Shown one piece after another: positions 10,852-20,989 of a stretch of DNA of 64,000 bases. Under the pieces are notes generated by a model that saw nothing but the letters and a program-made list of their open reading frames with translations, did not search any database and was not told where the DNA came from. Position 1 is the stretch's first letter. Each line of letters starts with the position of its first letter. Origin of the DNA: Leishmania donovani (taxonomy: Eukaryota > Euglenozoa > Kinetoplastea > Trypanosomatida > Trypanosomatidae); assembly GCF_000227135.1 (NCBI RefSeq), contig NC_018244.1, forward strand, positions 607,484-671,483. The letters are read 5' to 3'. A program made the translations under genes and the position numbers.

Positions 10852-11577
10852 ATGCCAGGATTTGGCAGCCTGTGGCGATGGCTGCGAAGAGAATCGGCGA
10901 TCCCAGGTGTCGTGTACAGTGATCAGCTGCAGAACATCAAGGAGGAGCTCGAGCGCCAGCAGAACATCCGGTGGGCTGGCAACTTGCGCAACGTGCGGCT
11001 CGAGTCGGCGCCGCATCTCATCGTGCGCACCAGCAGCAGTTCTGCCGCGCTACCTGGCCCGGAGGAGGAGCCGTACACCTTCTGGGAGCGCATTGGCCTG
11101 GTGCCGGTGCACCCGTCGCGTGTGCGAGCAAGGCAGTACTACCATCCTATCACGGACTTTGCCCTGTACGACTACGACGAAGTCTCTCCAGAGGAGAAGG
11201 AGTTGACAGCGAAGTGGATGGCGCGCGTTATGGAATTCAACGCTGCCACGCCTGCCGGCATCCTATGTGTGACGGGTTGCCTCGTGCTTCCGTTGCACAC
11301 GGTCTACCGTATGCCGCTTCTCGTCGCGGCTGGCATCACCGGCGTGGCGGTGGAGGTGACACGGGCATATATGGCGGCCTCGCAGCAACGGCAGGACTTG
11401 GACGACTTCCTACTGGCGAAGGAGATATGGTATATAAAGAATGTGGAAACCTATCAGCTCGGCATCCCACGCATTCCCCGCGGGCGTGAGCGGGAGTACC
11501 AGCAGTACGTCGATGGAGGGGCGCCCATGCAGCCGCAGGAGCTCCCTGAGGAGCTGGCGCGTGACTTGCACTATTGA
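10852..11577 (+). CDS. Hypothetical protein with central membrane segments (241 aa)
   Basis: ATG at 10852, stop TGA after RDLHY. I do not recognise the family. The N-terminus has Trp/Arg-rich, amphipathic character (FGSLWRWLRR), followed by a soluble region. One or two hydrophobic segments lie at about residues 133-165 (TPAGILCVTGCLVLPLHTVY, then MPLLVAAGITGVAV). An Arg-rich C-terminal part follows. The layout would fit a mitochondrial inner-membrane protein, but this is a guess from composition. GC-rich codon use and sustained non-repetitive composition support a real gene. Confidence 0.8.
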   Translation: MPGFGSLWRWLRRESAIPGVVYSDQLQNIKEELERQQNIRWAGNLRNVRLESAPHLIVRTSSSSAALPGPEEEPYTFWERIGLVPVHPSRVRARQYYHPITDFALYDYDEVSPEEKELTAKWMARVMEFNAATPAGILCVTGCLVLPLHTVYRMPLLVAAGITGVAVEVTRAYMAASQQRQDLDDFLLAKEIWYIKNVETYQLGIPRIPRGREREYQQYVDGGAPMQPQELPEELARDLHY

Positions 11578-12567
11578 AGATGGAGTCGCATGGGCGTCTA
11601 TTCCGTTCACATCTGCTCCCGTGCTCACTGGTGAACTGGCGGGGAGTGGATGCCGTGCCAAGGCGCACATCGTAACGCGTGCCTTGATGTTTTGCGTGCC
11701 CGTGCTCGATGTCACGAGGAGGATCTGTCTTGTATCTAGAGAAGGGGGTGTGGGGTGCAGCGCCAACAGACGGAGAAAAGACGACGCGCGGAGAGATCCT
11801 GACCAGAAGCTGCGTTCACGCTGTGCTCCACCTGAGAGCTGGGCAACGGGGCATTGCCCTTTGTTGTTCTTGCCACATTTAGCTCTCTCCCCGCCCGCAC
11901 GCATCACACAAGACGCTGCCGCCTCCGCGTTTCGAGCGGCTGATTTCGACCATCATGGATCTCTACTCGAGTGCTCACATCTTCCTTCTGCCCCTTCTTC
12001 GTGCCTACTCTGCCATCGAATAAATGGAAAAGGCGAGCTGATAACGTCCACCACGCCGTGCCAGTACAGAGAAGTCGTGGACGAGGCGGGACGAGGGCAC
12101 GATCATGCCCACAACGGCAACCTCGACTAATAATTCCGCACAGCTCTCTACGGACCCCCTTGCTGAGGACACACAGCTGCACACAAACCATCGACAACCG
12201 ACGCGGAAGAGAAAGAACACGGCTGCTCGCGCACATACTCCAGCGGCGCAAGACTCTCGGAACCCCACGCCGCGAGTCACACTCGACAGGCCTGCACCGC
12301 CTCTTGCCGTCTCCACTACGCAAAGCCAGAGAGACGCTTCCCCCCCGCGCATGCCGCGAGCATTACTTGGCGCTCGAGCTCGTGGCATTGACACACGCAG
12401 CGTACGTTTGTGCGTGTGTGTGCTTCTCCAGTTGTGATCTTGCTCCATTGACCTGGTTGGCGGGAGTGGACAAGAGGGGTGAAGGTGCAGTGTGGCGATC
12501 ACGTCACGTACACCGACAACTTGGGAGAGCAGAAAACGAAGCTACAGGGCCGTAGAAGAACCAACAA
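11578..12567. other. Intergenic region, no feature seen
   Basis: UTR-like sequence with scattered pyrimidine runs. Overlapping frames of 100-230 codons on both strands have no domain-like content and are rejected. Confidence 0.6.
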
Positions 12568-13491
12568 ATGCCGCCTTCAACTGCCGCCCCCTATGCGCTT
12601 CGGACGGACAAGCTAAAGCCACTGGAGGGCTGTGTGGCTGGTTGCTCTGTCTCACCCGCGGAAGCGGCATCGCAGGTCGCATCCTCACTGCAACCGGTGG
12701 TTCTCGCCATCTGCGGAAGCTTCAACCCTATCCACAACGCGCATCTGAAGCTCTACGACGCCGCAAAGAGATCCATAGATGGTGCTCATGGCCGTGTTGT
12801 TCTCGGCGGATTTCTCTCCCCAGTCGGCGACGCCTACAGAAAACCAGGGTTGCGTAGCGCGGCTGATCGTTTTCAGATCATGAGGAAGGCCCTTTGCCAC
12901 CACCCCGACCTCAATGTCGACACGTGGGAGTGCCAGCAGCCCGTGTACACGCGCACCTTCTTCGTACTACAAGCGCTGGAGGAGCATGTCAACGCGTGGT
13001 ACGCCGAATCTGAGCCGGCGGCCATGGAGTGGCTGACCTCGCATGACCGCCGCGTACGAGTTGTTTTCGTGTGTGGCGCCGACCTCTTCTCTTCGTTTTG
13101 GATCCCCGGCTGCTGGCAGCTACGTCTGCTGCGGCAACTCCTCGATTCATTCCATCTGGTTGTCGTCCACCGCGAGGGTGCTCGAGGCTGCGTCAGAGGC
13201 GCCGATGACTTCGCACATATCTGCCAGACGGCGCCGCTGCTGTCGGAGACGGCGGTGGACGGAGAGAAGATTGAGATCGACATGTCCAGATACACGTTTA
13301 CGTTCGCGACCTTCTCCGCGCCGGACGACACGTCATCTACAGCCGTGCGGGCTGCGGCGATGGAGCTTGCGAAGACGCCGCTGGGCGATGCGGTGACGCG
13401 CGCAGCTCTGCAGTCGCGTCTCCGCGCCATGCTGCCCGAGGCTGCCGTGCAGTCGGTGGTGGAGCTCTACGGAGAGGTGCTGACGTCCTGA
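12568..13491 (+). CDS. NMNAT: Nicotinamide-mononucleotide adenylyltransferase (307 aa)
   Basis: It makes NAD from NMN (or nicotinate mononucleotide) and ATP, the convergence step of NAD synthesis and salvage. Seen: the nucleotidyltransferase signature GSFNPIHNAHLKL at about residues 50-62 (GxFxPxHxxH); a following GGFLSPVGDAYRKPGL block typical of eukaryotic NMNATs; VVFVCGADLFSSF mid-protein; and the C-terminal SSTAVR (about residues 256-261) that corresponds to the ISSTxxR phosphate-binding motif. An N-terminal extension of about 45 residues precedes the catalytic domain. The start is the first ATG of the frame. All expected motifs are present, so it should be active. The localisation of the enzyme cannot be read from the sequence. 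Confidence 0.95.
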   Translation: MPPSTAAPYALRTDKLKPLEGCVAGCSVSPAEAASQVASSLQPVVLAICGSFNPIHNAHLKLYDAAKRSIDGAHGRVVLGGFLSPVGDAYRKPGLRSAADRFQIMRKALCHHPDLNVDTWECQQPVYTRTFFVLQALEEHVNAWYAESEPAAMEWLTSHDRRVRVVFVCGADLFSSFWIPGCWQLRLLRQLLDSFHLVVVHREGARGCVRGADDFAHICQTAPLLSETAVDGEKIEIDMSRYTFTFATFSAPDDTSSTAVRAAAMELAKTPLGDAVTRAALQSRLRAMLPEAAVQSVVELYGEVLTS

Positions 13492-14173
13492 GATGACACA
13501 CCGTGAGGAAAGGAGGCCGGGGCGGCAGAGAGCGGAGTGTGGAGGCCTCCCTGTAGCAGGCGTCGCGGCAGCGCAGTGCAGCACTCGCGGACATGCCTCT
13601 TCCCCAGTGCAACCAATCACCCTTTGTGTCTATAGTCTGGTGCATGCGTGTGTCTAGCCCGTCTTGTACTGCCTCTTGAGAGAACGCATTATATCGCCAG
13701 CGTGGTGCGATACGGTGCGCAGCAAGTGACTCATGGCCGCCTTGGCGGCGCGGCGAGTGCGCGATCGCCCGCCCTGCTCCTCGTCTCTGTCGGTGGTTTC
13801 AACGCATACATCCGTTACACGTCCCTTTCGGACAAGACGCATCCCACGCGGGCTCGTTGCCGGCTCACCATTCGTGACTGGGGCTCCCTCTTGGCACAGG
13901 ATCCACCGTAGCTTTCAGCGGCCCTGCATGTCCTTGGCCTCTTCCCCGCTGCTATGTCACTACCTTCTTTCCTCCTCTCTTCCTCTCACTGACCGTCTTG
14001 TGCGTCCCTCGCTCCGGTTCGTTTTGCGCAACACCGGCGTCGCGTGCAACAGCATGGGCACAGCGGCTCACCTCACCTGTTTTTCTCTCGTCGTCCTCCC
14101 TGTTCGGAGCCGACTGCTCTTTTTTTCATGCACGCACCAACATCCTTGACCCGCGCGAACAAGAGACACGCCA
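13492..14173. other. Intergenic region, no feature seen
   Basis: Pyrimidine-rich stretches near 13930-14130 are likely trans-splice signals for the gene at 14174. No coding-like frame is convincing. Confidence 0.55.
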
Positions 14174-14833
14174 ATGGCCGAGGCGCTGTCACCTCTTGCC
14201 CCCTCCAGCGTGGTGGGGCCGTCCCGCAGCTGTAAGACTCCGTGCCAGCAAGCGCGCATTGTCTCCTTCTTCTCGCGTCTCCGCTCAAGGGTGATGCTTG
14301 AGCATGACTGGAGCGGCGGAGTACTGGCGGTCCTTGCGCTGCTTGTCGTCACCGCCTGCGGTGTCATCTCGAGCTGCGACGTCTGCGGCCTTTCTATTGT
14401 GAAGCAGGTGATGGCGCCGAGCGATCGGTCTGACGGGGGTGTTCCGGAGGCCACTGCGGTAAGATCGTCGCCATCCACAGCAACGGAGACGCCGATGCTC
14501 GAGCTTGACGACCGTCCGCGAGGTGCAGCGGCGGGGAAGGCCAATAAGTACGTGGAGGAGTTCTACCAGGCGGCCGGTCACTTGCGGTGCCCACAGCTGC
14601 AGCGCTACACACAGGAGGAGGTGGCGCGGCACAGGACGAAGGATGACTTGTGGATTGTAGTGGACAGCAATGTGCTGAACGTGAGCGCGTTTGTCCCGCA
14701 CCACCCTGGCGGGGACGTGATACTGGATGGCGTCGGTGGGCAGGACATGGCGACGGTGTTTGCCTACTTCCACGACCCCTCGACTGTCCGACTTATGTTG
14801 AGCTTCTGCATTGGTCGCATCCTGTTGCAGTGA
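14174..14833 (+). CDS. Cytochrome b5-like haem-binding protein, N-terminally anchored (219 aa)
   Basis: The C-terminal part (about residues 135-219) is a cytochrome b5 domain. YTQEEVARHRTKDDLWIVV opens it, HHPGG (about residues 175-179) carries the first haem-ligand His, and FAYFHDPS (about 197-204) carries the likely second. The domain ends VRLMLSFCIGRIL near the C-terminus. A single hydrophobic stretch (residues about 48-68, GGVLAVLALLVVTACGVIS) lies near the N-terminus, so the haem domain would follow a signal anchor; classical cytochrome b5 is instead tail-anchored. A Ser/Thr-rich linker joins the two. It probably serves as an electron donor at a membrane; its partner is unknown. Confidence 0.87.
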   Translation: MAEALSPLAPSSVVGPSRSCKTPCQQARIVSFFSRLRSRVMLEHDWSGGVLAVLALLVVTACGVISSCDVCGLSIVKQVMAPSDRSDGGVPEATAVRSSPSTATETPMLELDDRPRGAAAGKANKYVEEFYQAAGHLRCPQLQRYTQEEVARHRTKDDLWIVVDSNVLNVSAFVPHHPGGDVILDGVGGQDMATVFAYFHDPSTVRLMLSFCIGRILLQ

Positions 14834-16441
14834 GGTGGGCGTGGCGGTGCGCCGGTCGCACTCTCGCCTCTCGCTCCTGCTTTCGCAGATGACACGAAAA
14901 GGACGCATCAGAAAGGCGTTGCATGTGTGTTCCCGCGTGCCGACACCTCTTCCTCACCTCCTTTCCACTGGTAACTCGGTGGGCTTCAGCTGGGCCACGT
15001 GCACCCCCTCACTCTATCGGCAACAGAGAGAGAAATGCGCGCTATACGGTCACCTCGAACCTTTCCCTTCACCCTCCCCCCGACCCGTGACAAGCGCACC
15101 AGGAAGGTGACCACACACCACCGTGTAGCCGGTCTGCGAAGTGCATCACTCGCGGTGAGCGGGAGCTCGGCATCCTCCTCCTCTTTCCGATAACGCTTTT
15201 GTCAGGTGCAATACAGCTCCTGGCATTGCACCCGACGTGGAAGTCGTGCTCCAAATGAGCCTTTATCTCCGCTGCTGTATGCACCGCCCTATATGATTCA
15301 GGAGGGGTTGATGCACATGTCCCTATTGCTGTAACGCCACCAGCGACCTCACCCGCCTCTCTGCGGTTCTTTCCTCACCTTTTCTGTGCTCGTATCGTTG
15401 CTGCGCAGCTGTGTTCTCTTGTCTCTCTAACCCTCTCGAGCACCCCCTGGCAGTGAAACGCGTTGGTGCTGCCGCAGCTCGATCACGCACATGCACGTCG
15501 GCGGCGCTTCATCTCTGTTTTTGCCTCTGGAACGAATGCCCATATGCCGTATCGGCTCTCTTTCTGACTTCAGATTTCTGTTCCCTCCCTCCCCGTGATG
15601 ACGGCGAAGGCACAGGCATACACACACACACACACAGAGAGACCGCTCTCCGCGCGTGGCGTCTGAGGGTCCCGCACCCAGCTCTCCGTGTGGAAGGCGG
15701 CCGAGCAGCTCCCCTCCCCCTGCTGTATCCCTGCCAAATGCCGAACCGCCTGCGGTGCGGACATGGCCAAGTGCCGACGACGTGTGGGAGGTCTGGGCGC
15801 CGTGTGGGAGCGACGTGTGGGGCGGGTGGTGGGTGGGTGGAGCTTGCGGCAGGGGGTCGTGCTCTCCGATGCCTGAGCCGGCGCATTGCTGGAAGGCGTG
15901 CGTCCGGGGCTGCGTCGCACGACGCGATGGGTGGCCTGTGGCAGGGCCGGTGGGGTGCGGAGTTGAGTCTCACCTCCTGGTGAATGGCAGAGGCAGTGGC
16001 CACACGCTGAGCAGAGAATGCATCTCTCTGTCTCGGCCTGGTGCGCTGCCAGCGCCCGTTCGCATTGATTCTTGCTCGCTGGTTTGCCGTGTCTTTGCCA
16101 CTTTTATGCAGGTGCACGCCGCCACCTGATGAATCCTCTGGCAATCTCTTCCTCGGCTGCCACGTCTGCTGAACCGCTGCCGCTGTTCCTCGCACCCCAC
16201 CTTTCTTTCTTTGCGCCTCCCCCTTCTATCGCTATACTCGCCCCGCATTGCCCTCCGACCCTGTCGGAGCCTCGTCGCGTGTGGGCAGTGACGAAGATTT
16301 CCGGCACTCGTGTGCCGTCTCACGATTTCGAATCCCGCCTTCCGCCTTTCGGCTGCTGCGGTCGAGCGTGCCGCCCCCTCCGCCCTGCCGTATTCGCTTA
16401 CCTCACACCCGTTCTTTTACTCGTACGTCGCACCTTGGCCA
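14834..16441. other. Intergenic region carrying dispersed repeat copy B
   Basis: Apart from the repeat at 15597-16013 there are only UTR-like and pyrimidine-rich sequences, the latter dense at about 16130-16440, just upstream of the next start. Open frames of 100-230 codons over the repeat recur in the same form at the other copies, so they reflect repeat sequence and not genes. Confidence 0.6.
15597..16013 (+). mobile_element. Dispersed repeat copy B (SIDER-like), the most complete copy
   Basis: It contains the leader gatgacggcg...cacaggcata(ca)n-agagaccg shared with copy C, the 305-bp core (15646-15950), and the 3' extension shared with copy A up to about 16013. It therefore appears to be the longest of the three. 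One base difference in the core is visible (agctcccc instead of agcccccc). Same orientation as A and C. Confidence 0.7.
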
Positions 16442-17929
16442 ATGTCTGCTCAGTCCGCGGCCAGTCGGTGGACTAACCTCGCTGGCATCGGCTCCTGCCA
16501 CCCGACGCACCATCATTACCCCACGAGTACCGAAGAAGTGCAGGACGCTGTCGAGCTGGTGCGTTCGCAGAACGGCAAGTGCCGCGTCGCGGGAGCCGGC
16601 AAGAGCCCGAACACAGCCACCTTCACGAATGAGCACCTGATCCACATGGAGCGCATGAACCGCATCTTGTCCATTGACACCGTCGCGCACACCATCACGT
16701 GTGAGGCGGGGGCGGTTATGGAGGAGGTGATGAGGTCGGTCGACAAGGTGGGTCTCATGGTGCGCTGCGTGCCATCCTACGTCCGGACTACTGTCGGCGG
16801 CTGCATCGCCACGGCTACGCACAGCAGCGGCAGCCAATGCCATTGTCTCTCGGACTATGTGCGAGGGTTGAAGATCGTGGACGGCTGCGCCCAGATTCGC
16901 ACGCTGGTCGCAGGCAAGGACGATGCGGAGCTGCGGCTGGCCGCCTGCCACCTCGGCGTGATTGGCATTGTCACGGAGGTCACGCTGGAGGTGCAGCCGC
17001 GGGTTCAGTGGAAGTTGGTAAGTCAGCCGTTGCCCATGAAGGATGCGACGAACGCTGCGCTGGTTGCGGAGAAGGTGAGGTCGACCGAGTACTACCGGTG
17101 GTGGTGGGTGCCACACACGGACGGCTGCTACGAGTCCTACGGCAGAGTCGAGAGCACGACGGACATATCCGCGCTGCCCCCGCTTCCCGACGCGCTCACT
17201 GCGCGGGATGACGCGCCTGTGCAGCCGTCGCCTGCTGCTTTGCAGGAAGCAAGCAGCGCCAGCGACAGCAGCGCCTCTCTAATCGTGAAGAGTGCCCTCA
17301 AGAGTATTGCGACGGACTTTGTGCGGCATCAGGTGGTTGAGTGGAGCCTGTGGGCGGCGTGCCTGTACCCGGCTATTCAGCCGTACGTGAACAAGGCGTA
17401 TCAGCGGGTCTTCTTCTCGGCTCCCCAGGTGCAGCGCGGGTCGGCGCTCGAGTGCTTCACCTTCGACTGCCTCTTCAAGCAGTGGGCCAACGAGTGGGCT
17501 ATCGATGCCTCGCGGGCCGTTGAGGCGTTTAACCGACTGCGGGACATGATCGACCGTGAGGGCATGCTCCTGCACTTCCCCGTCGAGTTCCGCTTCACGG
17601 CGCCAGATGTGTCGGACATGTCCCCCGCCGTGGGGCGGCCAACATGCTGGATTGGTGTGGTCATGTACCGTCCCTACGGGCAGGAAGCGCGCGACACGCG
17701 CCGTTGCTACGACGGCTTCTGCCACGTGATGGAGGAGATGGGTGGCCGTCCACACTGGGCCAAGTACTACGACTGGGGACATCGCGAGATAACGGCGGCC
17801 TACGGCGACCACTGGGAGCGCTTCCTGGCGCTGCGTCGCAGGATGGACCCCGACGACATCTTTGTAAACCGTTGGTTCCGCAACCTTATGTCGTCCGACC
17901 GCGTGAACAGCACCGCGTGCACGCCGTAG
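16442..17929 (+). CDS. ALO: D-arabinono/L-galactono-1,4-lactone oxidase, VAO flavoprotein family (495 aa)
   Basis: It catalyses the last step of ascorbate-type biosynthesis, oxidising an aldonolactone. Start ATG 16442 (MSAQSAASRW) follows a dense pyrimidine tract; an in-frame GTG at 16310 is upstream UTR. Seen: FAD/FMN PP-loop region VAGAGKSPNTATFT (about residues 48-61); ITCEAGAVMEEVMRSV; TTVGGCIATATHSSGSQCH; and the family C-terminal block ending WERFLALRRRMDPDDIFVNR. The loop reads AGKS and lacks the SGGH-type His used for covalent flavin in other family members, which fits non-covalent FMN as reported for trypanosomal enzymes. The C-terminus (ACTP) is not a PTS1 peroxisomal signal. Confidence 0.93.
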   Translation: MSAQSAASRWTNLAGIGSCHPTHHHYPTSTEEVQDAVELVRSQNGKCRVAGAGKSPNTATFTNEHLIHMERMNRILSIDTVAHTITCEAGAVMEEVMRSVDKVGLMVRCVPSYVRTTVGGCIATATHSSGSQCHCLSDYVRGLKIVDGCAQIRTLVAGKDDAELRLAACHLGVIGIVTEVTLEVQPRVQWKLVSQPLPMKDATNAALVAEKVRSTEYYRWWWVPHTDGCYESYGRVESTTDISALPPLPDALTARDDAPVQPSPAALQEASSASDSSASLIVKSALKSIATDFVRHQVVEWSLWAACLYPAIQPYVNKAYQRVFFSAPQVQRGSALECFTFDCLFKQWANEWAIDASRAVEAFNRLRDMIDREGMLLHFPVEFRFTAPDVSDMSPAVGRPTCWIGVVMYRPYGQEARDTRRCYDGFCHVMEEMGGRPHWAKYYDWGHREITAAYGDHWERFLALRRRMDPDDIFVNRWFRNLMSSDRVNSTACTP

Positions 17930-20900
17930 ACAGTCCTGGTACCTAATATCTTGTGCGTGCGAGCGTCTGTGTGTAGCAAAGGCTGCCTGCGGGCTCGCGT
18001 CAACCACCATCGCTTCTCACCATCAAGGAATTTGCAGAGGAGCGCTCTCATTTCTTCAACCTCTCTCACACGGGGACACACACGCCTATGTAAGGGTATA
18101 CGACGGTGGAGTCTCGCCTTGGGCAGTGGATGCAGCCGTCCACCCATCGCACTCTGCCGTTACGACCTCCTGTGCCTTCCACAGCCAGTCCGTGAGCAGC
18201 TGCCCGTCGTCTCAAGGAAGGACAGGAGACCTTCTCCGCGCACCACTACTGCTCCCCGCCCCTCTCTACCCTCTGCTCCCCTCGCAAGCACCTTCCTCAG
18301 CGAGCGACTCCAGCATCCACTCTTCGGCGATGACGTTCCTCGTCCAGACGGGGCCCCGACCCGAGTCGAGTTCGTCTGGTTGGACCCGAACGACAGCCCC
18401 CACGCACGGGCTGGCGCAGCACAGCCGGCATACCCTCTCTCTCATGTTTGCATAGATCACCCGAAGACTGCACAGGTGGCAGGCCGTACCCCATCCTCCC
18501 TGGGTCCATCGGGGGGGGATCTANNNNNNNNNNNNNNNNNNNNNNNNNNNNNNNNNNNNNNNNNNNNNNNNNNNNNNNNNNNNNNNNNNNNNNNNNNNNN
18601 NNNNNNNNNNNNNNNNNNNNNNNNNNNNNNNNNNNNNNNNNNNNNNNNNNNNNNNNNNNNNNNNNNNNNNNNNNNNNNNNNNNNNNNNNNNNNNNNNNNN
18701 NNNNNNNNNNNNNNNNNNNNNNNNNNNNNNNNNNNNNNNNNNNNNNNNNNNNNNNNNNNNNNNNNNNNNNNNNNNNNNNNNNNNNNNNNNNNNNNNNNNN
18801 NNNNNNNNNNNNNNNNNNNNNNNNNNNNNNNNNNNNNNNNNNNNNNNNNNNNNNNNNNNNNNNNNNNNNNNNNNNNNNNNNNNNNNNNNNNNNNNNNNNN
18901 NNNNNNNNNNNNNNNNNNNNNNNNNNNNNNNNNNNNNNNNNNNNNNNNNNNNNNNNNNNNNNNNNNNNNNNNNNNNNNNNNNNNNNNNNNNNNNNNNNNN
19001 NNNNNNNNNNNNNNNNNNNNNNNNNNNNNNNNNNNNNNNNNNNNNNNNNNNNNNNNNNNNNNNNNNNNNNNNNNNNNNNNNNNNNNNNNNNNNNNNNNNN
19101 NNNNNNNNNNNNNNNNNNNNNNNNNNNNNNNNNNNNNNNNNNNNNNNNNNNNNNNNNNNNNNNNNNNNNNNNNNNNNNNNNNNNNNNNNNNNNNNNNNNN
19201 NNNNNNNNNNNNNNNNNNNNNNNNNNNNNNNNNNNNNNNNNNNNNNNNNNNNNNNNNNNNNNNNNNNNNNNNNNNNNNNNNNNNNNNNNNNNNNNNNNNN
19301 NNNNNNNNNNNNNNNNNNNNNNNNNNNNNNNNNNNNNNNNNNNNNNNNNNNNNNNNNNNNNNNNNNNNNNNNNNNNNNNNNNNNNNNNNNNNNNNNNNNN
19401 NNNNNNNNAGGCCCTCACCTAAAACAACAGCAACACAGGGGCGGAGGAGGAGGCCCAGGCGCGAGTACATTCAAGGCGGCAGAAACGGGAGAAAAATGTG
19501 CCGCCAACGCCCTCGTGCGACTCCTGCCGCAAAAGCCCCTTCCGCACACACACACACACACGCACACACACACACACACACATAAATATGCGCGCCGCTG
19601 GATCCGTCTGCCTCGCCAACTGAGGGGGAGGGGGGCCTCATCGCGAACGGACGCTCCTCAACACGGCATGACGGGCCGAAGGGGCTCTCCTCCCGCTGCG
19701 TCCAGCACGGCCGGTGACACAGTCCGGCTTGCTACCCTTTTTCCCGCTACGTCGCACCTTTGGTGAATCATCGCCGGCTCCTCGCTGGGAAGACGGCCAG
19801 CAGCTGGGACGAAGTCTGCCGTCTGACCCCGCAGAGCTTCCTCAGCGTCTCCAGCGCCACAGTAGCGCCTTACCGTGCTGCGGAGGCGAGGCCAAGTCGT
19901 GGCGCGGCCCTTCTATCCGGATCTTTTAGGCGTCGTGCGGCTCGGTGCTAAGCGGCACGGTCGCGCACGCCTCTCCGCATTTCGGAATAGCGAACGATGC
20001 GAAGGTGCGTGTGTGGCGCTGGTGGCAATATTCGTTTTTGTCTGCCTTCTCTCTCTTTGTCTGTCTTTTGCATCCCCCCTCCCCCCTGTACGCCGGCGAA
20101 GGAGAAGAGGTGCTCACGTAGCTGCTTGTGGACCTTGGCCCGCATGTGCCGCTCTCCATCTGTCTGCGCCCTTGGTTCATTGCCATCACTCCCTTGGCGG
20201 CTGCTCGTCTATGTATGTACAGTGATATTCACTGCGCCTTGTCTCTCCGTCGTCCGCGTGGTGTTACATTCCCGATTGCCTTCACCTTCCTCTCTCCGAG
20301 TGCTCTGCGGCCTCCTCACGCTCATCTATACGATAGGCGCCCACCGCATCTGCTGGAGGTGGGAAAGGCCCAGTGGATGACGCTCGCGCAGGGGAGCGAG
20401 GGGTGACTGCCGATGCTATGCGTGTGAGCATGTGCGCATTCTACATGACTTTTGCGTATCGAAGTCCATCATTCCCCTCCTCACTCGCTGTCGTGCTCTT
20501 TTCAGATTGCAATGCTGCACACCCCTCATCACGCCAGCGGCGGTGTCTCGTTCCTTCTCAGTCTCCCCACGTGCCATGTGTCCGTGCTCCACCCTCTCGC
20601 CTTCTTTCCGCTCTCTCTCTCTCTCTGCCATCACACTGCCATACTCGGCCGCTGTGCAACTGCTTCTATGCGATCACCACGGCTCTCACCGCGCACATAT
20701 CCAGCTTAACAGTTGTGGTGGTTGCCTGCGCACACTCCCTTCTACCCCCTTTCCAGCATCGACTTCGCGTTGCACTTCCACTGCGCTTCTTCTCCATCAA
20801 CGCGAGGGACGATTGCCCAGGACGTGTGTGTCTGCGTGCCCTCCCTGCAAGATCGCGATCTGGTCAGGCGCTGCCACTCAAGAACGCCGCACGGCGAACG

Positions 20901-20989
20901 CTCTCTGCACTGGCGTGTGCGACTGCGCGCGCGCCGCCTTTCTTCCTCAACCTCCCACACATCTGGCGGCGCTCGGGCTTCTCGCGCAC
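17930..20989. other. Intergenic region with an 885-base assembly gap
   Basis: UTR-like sequence, a (CA)n run at about 19545-19582, and a pyrimidine-rich stretch at about 20430-20985 preceding the next gene. No gene is supported in the visible parts, but the gap at 18524-19408 is long enough to hide one. Confidence 0.6.
18524..19408. other. Assembly gap (885 N)
   Basis: Unlike the other gaps, all 99 long, this one has a specific size and so was probably estimated from read pairs. Left edge ggggggatcta, right edge aggccctcacc. Confidence 0.98.

Noticed and set aside
16310..16460. tRNA-like box B (ttcgaatcc) near 16325
   Set aside because: No matching box A, acceptor stem or anticodon loop could be placed around it.
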